DNA of 64,000 nt from Owenia fusiformis (Eukaryota; Annelida; Polychaeta; Sabellida; Oweniidae): contig CAIIXF020000009.1 of assembly GCA_903813345.2 (NCBI GenBank), positions 38,741,759 to 38,805,758 on the forward strand, given 5' to 3'. Positions 59,601-64,000 of the stretch are shown piece after piece; positions within the stretch are counted from its first letter, which is position 1, and the number at the start of each line of letters is the position of its first letter. The translations under genes and the position numbers were made by a program. The notes under the pieces are model-generated. The model saw only the letters and a list, made by a program, of their open reading frames with translations. It ran no database searches and was not told the DNA's origin.

Positions 59601-62600
59601 AGCGTGGGTAAATTTCCCATGTGATTTGGGTCTTAAAATTTGGTGTGCAGGTGTTTTAGGTCATGGACAACAGTAAGTGAAATGAGGAAGATGATCTGAA
59701 ACAAAGTTGGTTTTTCGCCATATTTTGGACCACCCTAATATACAGGGTCGATTTATCCTATGACAGGTTTACACATAGAGTTTGCTTTTCTAGTTAGGTT
59801 TCTTTACAGTTTTTGGTCCTCTCCCTTTGGTACCTGTGCTTAGATATATCGGGTGTCCCAAAAAGCGAATCGCTTTTTGACAAGCATTTTTCCAGCAATT
59901 GATCACTCAAAAATTTCTGTAAAGTAGCCTAAGGGACGGGTACTTTTTGTAATCGGTTTTATATAATGTGAAAATTGACAAATTCAAAATTGCACGTCAA
60001 AAAATCCAATATCAGAGCTGCGCAAAGAGACCTTCATAGCATTTGTACCTGCAATTAGGTAATAGCAATCAGATTTAGTCAATCAATCAGTTTTAGTCTC
60101 AAAAACAGCTTGCCTGTGTGTCAGGTTTATTGATTTGTCTCATTGTTCTCTATTTCACAAGTACGTTCTGTTCAGAATTTCATTTTGGAGGGATTAACAA
60201 TGCCTTTAGTGATAAGCGATGAGGCCACTATTGAAAACTGTTTCATGGTGAAAGGTTTGAGTGGAAGATGAATCGTAAACTGGTAATGGATTGAGGTTAC
60301 AACTCTCGTTGAGTTGGAGTCTTTGGGCAAAAATGCACTACATCAAGTATGCATTTAAGGATGGAATAATTATGTCATGGGAGATGGTATCGATGGAAAA
60401 ACACACAATAGCATTTCTGCTTTTTAACTTAGAGCAAGGAGAGCTGGCTTCCAGAGTGCAACATTGATATTCTGTCCCATTTATGTAGATGTCGTGATTC
60501 AAAATTCGAATTCAACGTGCCACCATTTTGTTCACTACAACATTTGAATCGTGAATTTTGGTCTTAATTCCAAACGAAAAATACCAAAACTCACAAGAAA
60601 TGATCGAGATATTGGTTGGAAAATATCGAGTTTCGAACCTGAGAGCCAATCTTCCTTGACTAATTAGAGGAACCTAGAAAATTATTTTTTATCATTTGTA
60701 TCCTCCAACTTACTTGTTGAATTAACGTTGTTGATATGCCAGAAAGGGCCGTTAGGCGTTACGTTTTAAATGTCGGAAAACAAAAAAAATCAGACAAAAT
60801 ATTGCAGTGAATTAATTTTAGCTGTCCAATTCTGCATTCTCCAATACGTTACGATTTCAGCTTTGCTCCAGTACGATGTCAAATAATTATTTTGAGAAAT
60901 GAAACTAATGCAATGTAGTATTTGAATGATTGTTAGTTTCTTAGTGAATTAATGTGTTAAGCATGTATGATGTATTGGAGGTCAAAAATCATATGGACAT
61001 AATAAAACGTATTCATTTTTATGAAATACTTTATTAACAAGTTGGGAATTATCGGAGCACATTACATCATTTGTTATGTTGTCTGCATTTATATTAGCAA
61101 ATCTTGATGTTTGTCTTAATAATCATCAATAAAGTTGTTTTTAAGAATAAACAAGCAATATTTTTTAGTATATATCGCATGGTCATGATAACCAGTTGTC
61201 GGTCATTTTGAGTTTCTGTCCACAAATCTTGTTTGAACATATTTTCAAAGTTGATAAACAATTGTATGTACTTTTACTTGTAAATTTCACATATGACATC
61301 ACAATTTTGAATATTTAATGACGTGAATCAAGATTATATCTACTCGCATCTAGTCTATTACAATGGCAACGATCTGTATGGCTTAATTGACACACTTTTC
61401 AAATATGTCATTGTGAAATAGGGGAGATCGTGGCAAAACATGTCGCTCAATTTTTCTTTTTTGAAATCGGTGTCAAATCAGTTATACAGGTCGTTGCCAG
61501 GGTAATATGCAGGAGTAGAAACAAGCGTCCCGTTTTGCCACGATCTCCTCTATTTAACGTTGATTTTTTGAATTGGTGCCTGCAGATAATTGCATCAGCT
61601 ATTCATGTCGTCGCAGGATTATTTGCCAGAGAAACATCGAGCGTTCCGTGTAATATATTTAAATATGTGCAAAATCAGCTATACAGGGTAATTTACTTAA
61701 GAAAATCTATTTAGGATCACCACTTTTTGGGGACATGTTGCATACGTCAACTCTCTGCGTTTCCAGCCAAACCTTTTGAAGGATCAATTTCAAAAGACCA
61801 CGTGCAGTATGGCAAGTGATTTTAGACGGTCATATCTTTCACCATGAGTACTTTCTGGGCATAAATACATAAATACAATATTTTTCAGATAGTTGGATTG
61901 ATATTTTACTATCATGGGGACTTCACTTAAAAGAAAACATATTGTTTTAATAAAAGCCACTGTATTTATGGCCAGGAAGTACTCATGGTGAAAGATATGA
62001 CTGTCTTAAATCACTTGCCATACTGCACGTGGTCTTTTAAGGGATGATCCTTTTTATGAAAATCTCAAACTGATTAGCTTTGGGCATTCTGGTAAATTCT
62101 GGTAAGGCGGTCATTTTGGATTTTTTCTTAAATCTTGTATCTTCAACTGATTAGTGTTGGGCATTCAGGATTAAAATCTATATACAGGGTGATCATAAAG
62201 TAAGATCAAAAGTGCTCAAGATTACTTTTGTAAATATTAATGAATCTGGCTCATTTTCTCACAGAATGTTGATCTACTAATTATACATACATAAAATAAA
62301 TGTCAACATGTTACATTAAATATTGTGCGTTCTATGGTTACCTTGGCAACCCATTTCGAGTGTACTCAGAGCAGTCAAAAGAGAAAGAATATGGTGTGAT
62401 GTTTTCTTTCTTAATAGTTTTATACTTTGGGAAAACCACCATATTTTGAGAAAGAATATTTCTGAGGTCCCCGTAGAAATCAACTGGCTCAACAAGATTG
62501 AATCATTATTTGTCAATGTTTCCCGATCACTTTTCATTTGATATAACATCCTAGCACTATGAATAACATTTATAAATTGTCCTGAAGTAAATAAAATGAA

Positions 62601-63081
62601 AAAAGTATTCTTTATCAACAGAAATTTAAAATTCACCGTGCGGATGCCGTGGGAAATGTGACTGCAAAAGTATGAGAGCGCAGAAATTCTACGGCGAGCG
62701 TAGAAAAGCTACTGGCCGCAGAAATGATAGACCGCACGGCGGCCGTGGGAAATGTGACTGGGGTGTAATGCGAGGATTGATACTCAATACTAGATACATT
62801 TAATATATCTTGGTCACATGATATTTCACTGCTTTCAATAAATATTGCTTTTTTCTTTTCGATTATCATTCACATACAATCATTTTTCTTTACTCCAGGA
62901 ATTCAAGGCAGTAATGGAATGTTTCCTGGTTGAACGACTTGGTACTCTCTTAACCGACTTTGATAGGCGATGCTGGGAGAAGCTACTCGACTTCATTGTC
63001 CAGGGTATCTTAACTGGCCACAAGATGGCGTTTCGGGACAATAATAACGTAATTAATAATGAACAGCAGGTGGTTTATTAA
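56543..63081 (+). CDS. Globin (neuroglobin/cytoglobin/globin X-like), exons 2-4; first exon not found
   Basis: Heme protein of the globin fold, expected to bind O2 or act in redox/NO chemistry. Exons 56543-56645, 56944-57063 and 62899-63081 join in frame (134 codons plus stop). The parts are: HPDTQQYF, with Pro and Phe CD1 in the right spacing; FQSHASK with distal His E7; GQDHAGRGVQPYNY with proximal His F8; then G and H helices with RRCWEKLLDF. E7-F8 spacing is 32 residues, as in neuroglobin and cytoglobin (myoglobin 29). Intron positions match B12.2 (phase 2), E11.0 (phase 0, the neuroglobin-specific site) and G7.0 (phase 0). A tail of about 20 residues follows the H helix. The A-B helix exon must lie further upstream. 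No broken exon is seen. Confidence 0.9.
56944..57063 (+). CDS. Globin exon 3 (E11 to start of G helix)
   Basis: Acceptor TTTCGTAG. It encodes VVCAVDAIVNGLDKSDDIVD, then ILLKTGQDHAGRGVQPYNYT. Proximal His is the His in GQDHAG. Donor GTGATG at 57064 (phase 0, G7.0); the consensus is weak. Confidence 0.9.
57197..59735. mobile_element. 2.5-kb foldback transposon in globin intron
   Basis: Ends GGGTGGTCCAAAATATGGCG and its complement, flanked by TA (57195-57196, 59736-59737). Each arm of about 700-870 bp contains three to four direct units of about 180 bp (CAAATTTTGAGACCCAAATC, GGGAAATTTACCCACGCTTC, TTCATAATAAACATTTTTG). The loop (57920-58850) has an unassigned frame at 58180-58440. Mariner-type ends, no transposase. 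Confidence 0.85.
59848..60850. mobile_element. Possible decayed mariner-like element
   Basis: TATCGGGTGTCCCAAAAAGC at 59847 looks like a mariner left end after TA. No matching right end was found and the interior has no readable transposase, so its extent is a guess. Confidence 0.3.
60851..61418. other. Intron spacer, nothing recognised
   Basis: AT-rich, without repeats or frames of note, between the possible mariner remnant and the small MITE. Confidence 0.45.
61421..61550. mobile_element. 130-bp MITE, GGGGAGATCGTGGCAAAAC ends
   Basis: Inverted ends GGGGAGATCGTGGCAAAAC / GTTTTGCCACGATCTCCTC, flanked by TA on both sides (61419-61420, 61551-61552). Short loop, non-coding. Confidence 0.85.
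61770..62060. mobile_element. Foldback element with CATGAGTACTTTCTGG arms
   Basis: 61776-61890 (AAAGACCACGTGCAGTATGG, ATCTTTCACCATGAGTACTT) recurs inverted at 61930-62050. One arm also exists at 28120-28250. The borders AAGGATCA / TGATCCTT are approximate. Confidence 0.7.
62459..62765. mobile_element. Truncated copy of the 28911-29400 MITE
   Basis: Matches 29093-29400 in direct orientation (TCTGAGGTCCCCGTAGAAAT to AAATGTGACTGGGGTG) with few differences. The left half and left end are missing. Confidence 0.85.
62899..63081 (+). CDS. Globin exon 4 (G and H helices, stop)
   Basis: Acceptor TTTACTCCAG. It encodes EFKAVMECFLVERLGTLLTD, then FDRRCWEKLLDFIVQGILTG and a polar tail ending QQVVY, stop TAA at 63079-63081. 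The conserved Trp of the H helix is present. Confidence 0.9.
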   Translation, partial: EFKAVMECFLVERLGTLLTDFDRRCWEKLLDFIVQGILTGHKMAFRDNNNVINNEQQVVY

Positions 63082-63354
63082 ACGTTAAGAAATTCTGAGT
63101 CCTTTGTGTATTCCACGTACGGTACTGTCTCATTTAACATTCTGTTTTTCTAACTGTTAACATTCATTTATATGATGTGCTTGTGCTTATCTCAGACAAA
63201 TTAATCCACGAACGGTGCACTTGCTGAATATATGCGCGTGGAGGACTGAGTAGTATGAAATCGTCTGAAATCATATTGATTTGAACTCAAATTATTTATT
63301 GTCAAGTTGTCATCGTATTTGTTTATTACTTCTCGTATTTCTTTAACGGACCTT

Positions 63355-63375
63355 AATAAAGTAAAATAAAATAAA
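63355..63375 (+). promoter_or_regulatory. Poly(A) signal cluster of the globin gene
   Basis: Three overlapping AATAAA motifs 274-294 bp after the stop codon, on the gene strand. A later AATAAA near 63940 is a second option. Confidence 0.55.
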
Positions 63376-64000
63376 TTATCGTGAAGATGGTTTAGAAAAT
63401 TCCATTTTCAACCAACGTTTAACGAGGCGTATAGCCTTTTTACTTTTTCGTGAAGCCACTCAGTAAAATTGCGATTTCTCTACAACCTGATGTCCAACCA
63501 TGGTTATTCAAATATCTGTTATATGTGTTACTGACACGTTTGGGCGTCCAGAAATGACAACGTCTACCCAAAGTTTGCACGCAAAATTGACGTAATTCAT
63601 GACTGAAATCGGGAAGACAAAATTTGAGATTCACAAACAAAATTGCTTGTGAAAACTTTTTACAAAAGTGTTCCAGAGACTATAATCTACTTGGCTAAGG
63701 TTTTAATTGAAGATTCATTGCCTTATTAAGCAGGTAGAGGGGCATACAGAACACGGAAGCAAATGCTATGTTGATATGTATTTCAGTTTGAACATGTCAT
63801 TGCATTTCACGTAGGCCAGTGTTTTATATGGGGATTATAATATGTACTTGTTTACATGAACGTAAATCATTACATGAAATCTGCAGTCTTCCGGGTTTTA
63901 TCTGGAGTTTGTATTGTCTTATTGAGGCTTTTCGACATTAAAATAAACCTTAACTAAATGGATTTGTGTCTCGGGAACATTTTTGTAAATAGTTATTACA
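63376..64000. other. 3' flank of globin gene, nothing recognised
   Basis: No repeat or gene recognised. The minus-strand frame at 63440-63640 has no family features. Confidence 0.45.

Overview
This is nuclear DNA of an animal, most likely an AT-rich marine invertebrate. Genes are split by long GT-AG introns, there are no operons or bacterial genes, and most of the window is transposable elements and tandem repeats. The species cannot be named from the sequence. A threonine aldolase, a globin with a neuroglobin-type intron, Tc1/mariner, TTAA, Helentron-like and CAC-terminated elements, and CR1/L2/Jockey-like LINE remains fit a deuterostome or lophotrochozoan.

Two host genes can be supported. 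(1) Positions 1-8341, + strand: the last five exons (197 codons plus stop) of a low-specificity L-threonine aldolase; its start lies left of the window. Its introns hold two mariner remnants, a small MITE, a Helentron-like element full of AGGTCA half-sites, and a 45-bp minisatellite. A 51-bp minisatellite follows the stop codon. (2) Positions 56543-63081, + strand: three exons of a globin related to neuroglobin, cytoglobin and globin X. Its introns sit at B12.2, E11.0 and G7.0. The first exon (A-B helices) was not found. The last intron holds a 2.5-kb foldback element.

From 9.5 to 14.8 kb lies a satellite of about 40 copies (unit about 137 bp). Almost every unit carries AATAAA followed by a GT-rich stretch, so the threonine aldolase gene is followed by a ladder of possible poly(A) sites. 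From 15 to 29 kb there are foldback elements (18156-19005, 19198-19944, 22023-23606), two blocks rich in the palindrome CCATGG, a 168-bp repeat array and a 490-bp TTA-flanked MITE.

From 29.5 to 39.1 kb is one nested stack: a TA-flanked foldback (Q) is split by a TIR element (R), which is split by a CAC-terminated element with 5-bp target duplications, which is split by a TAACCG-flanked element, which holds Helentron-like DNA. From 39.7 to 43.7 kb are two decayed LINE fragments. From 46.3 to 55.7 kb is a second stack: element S (two copies) holds a TTAA-flanked pair T1/T2, T2 holds a likely solo LTR, and S also holds an inverted copy of R, itself invaded by a second CAC-terminated element and a MITE. 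Uninterrupted paralogous copies inside the window show empty sites for several of these insertions, so boundaries and relative order can be read directly.

No tRNA, rRNA or CRISPR array was seen. Most long reading frames are by-products of tandem repeats with units divisible by three.
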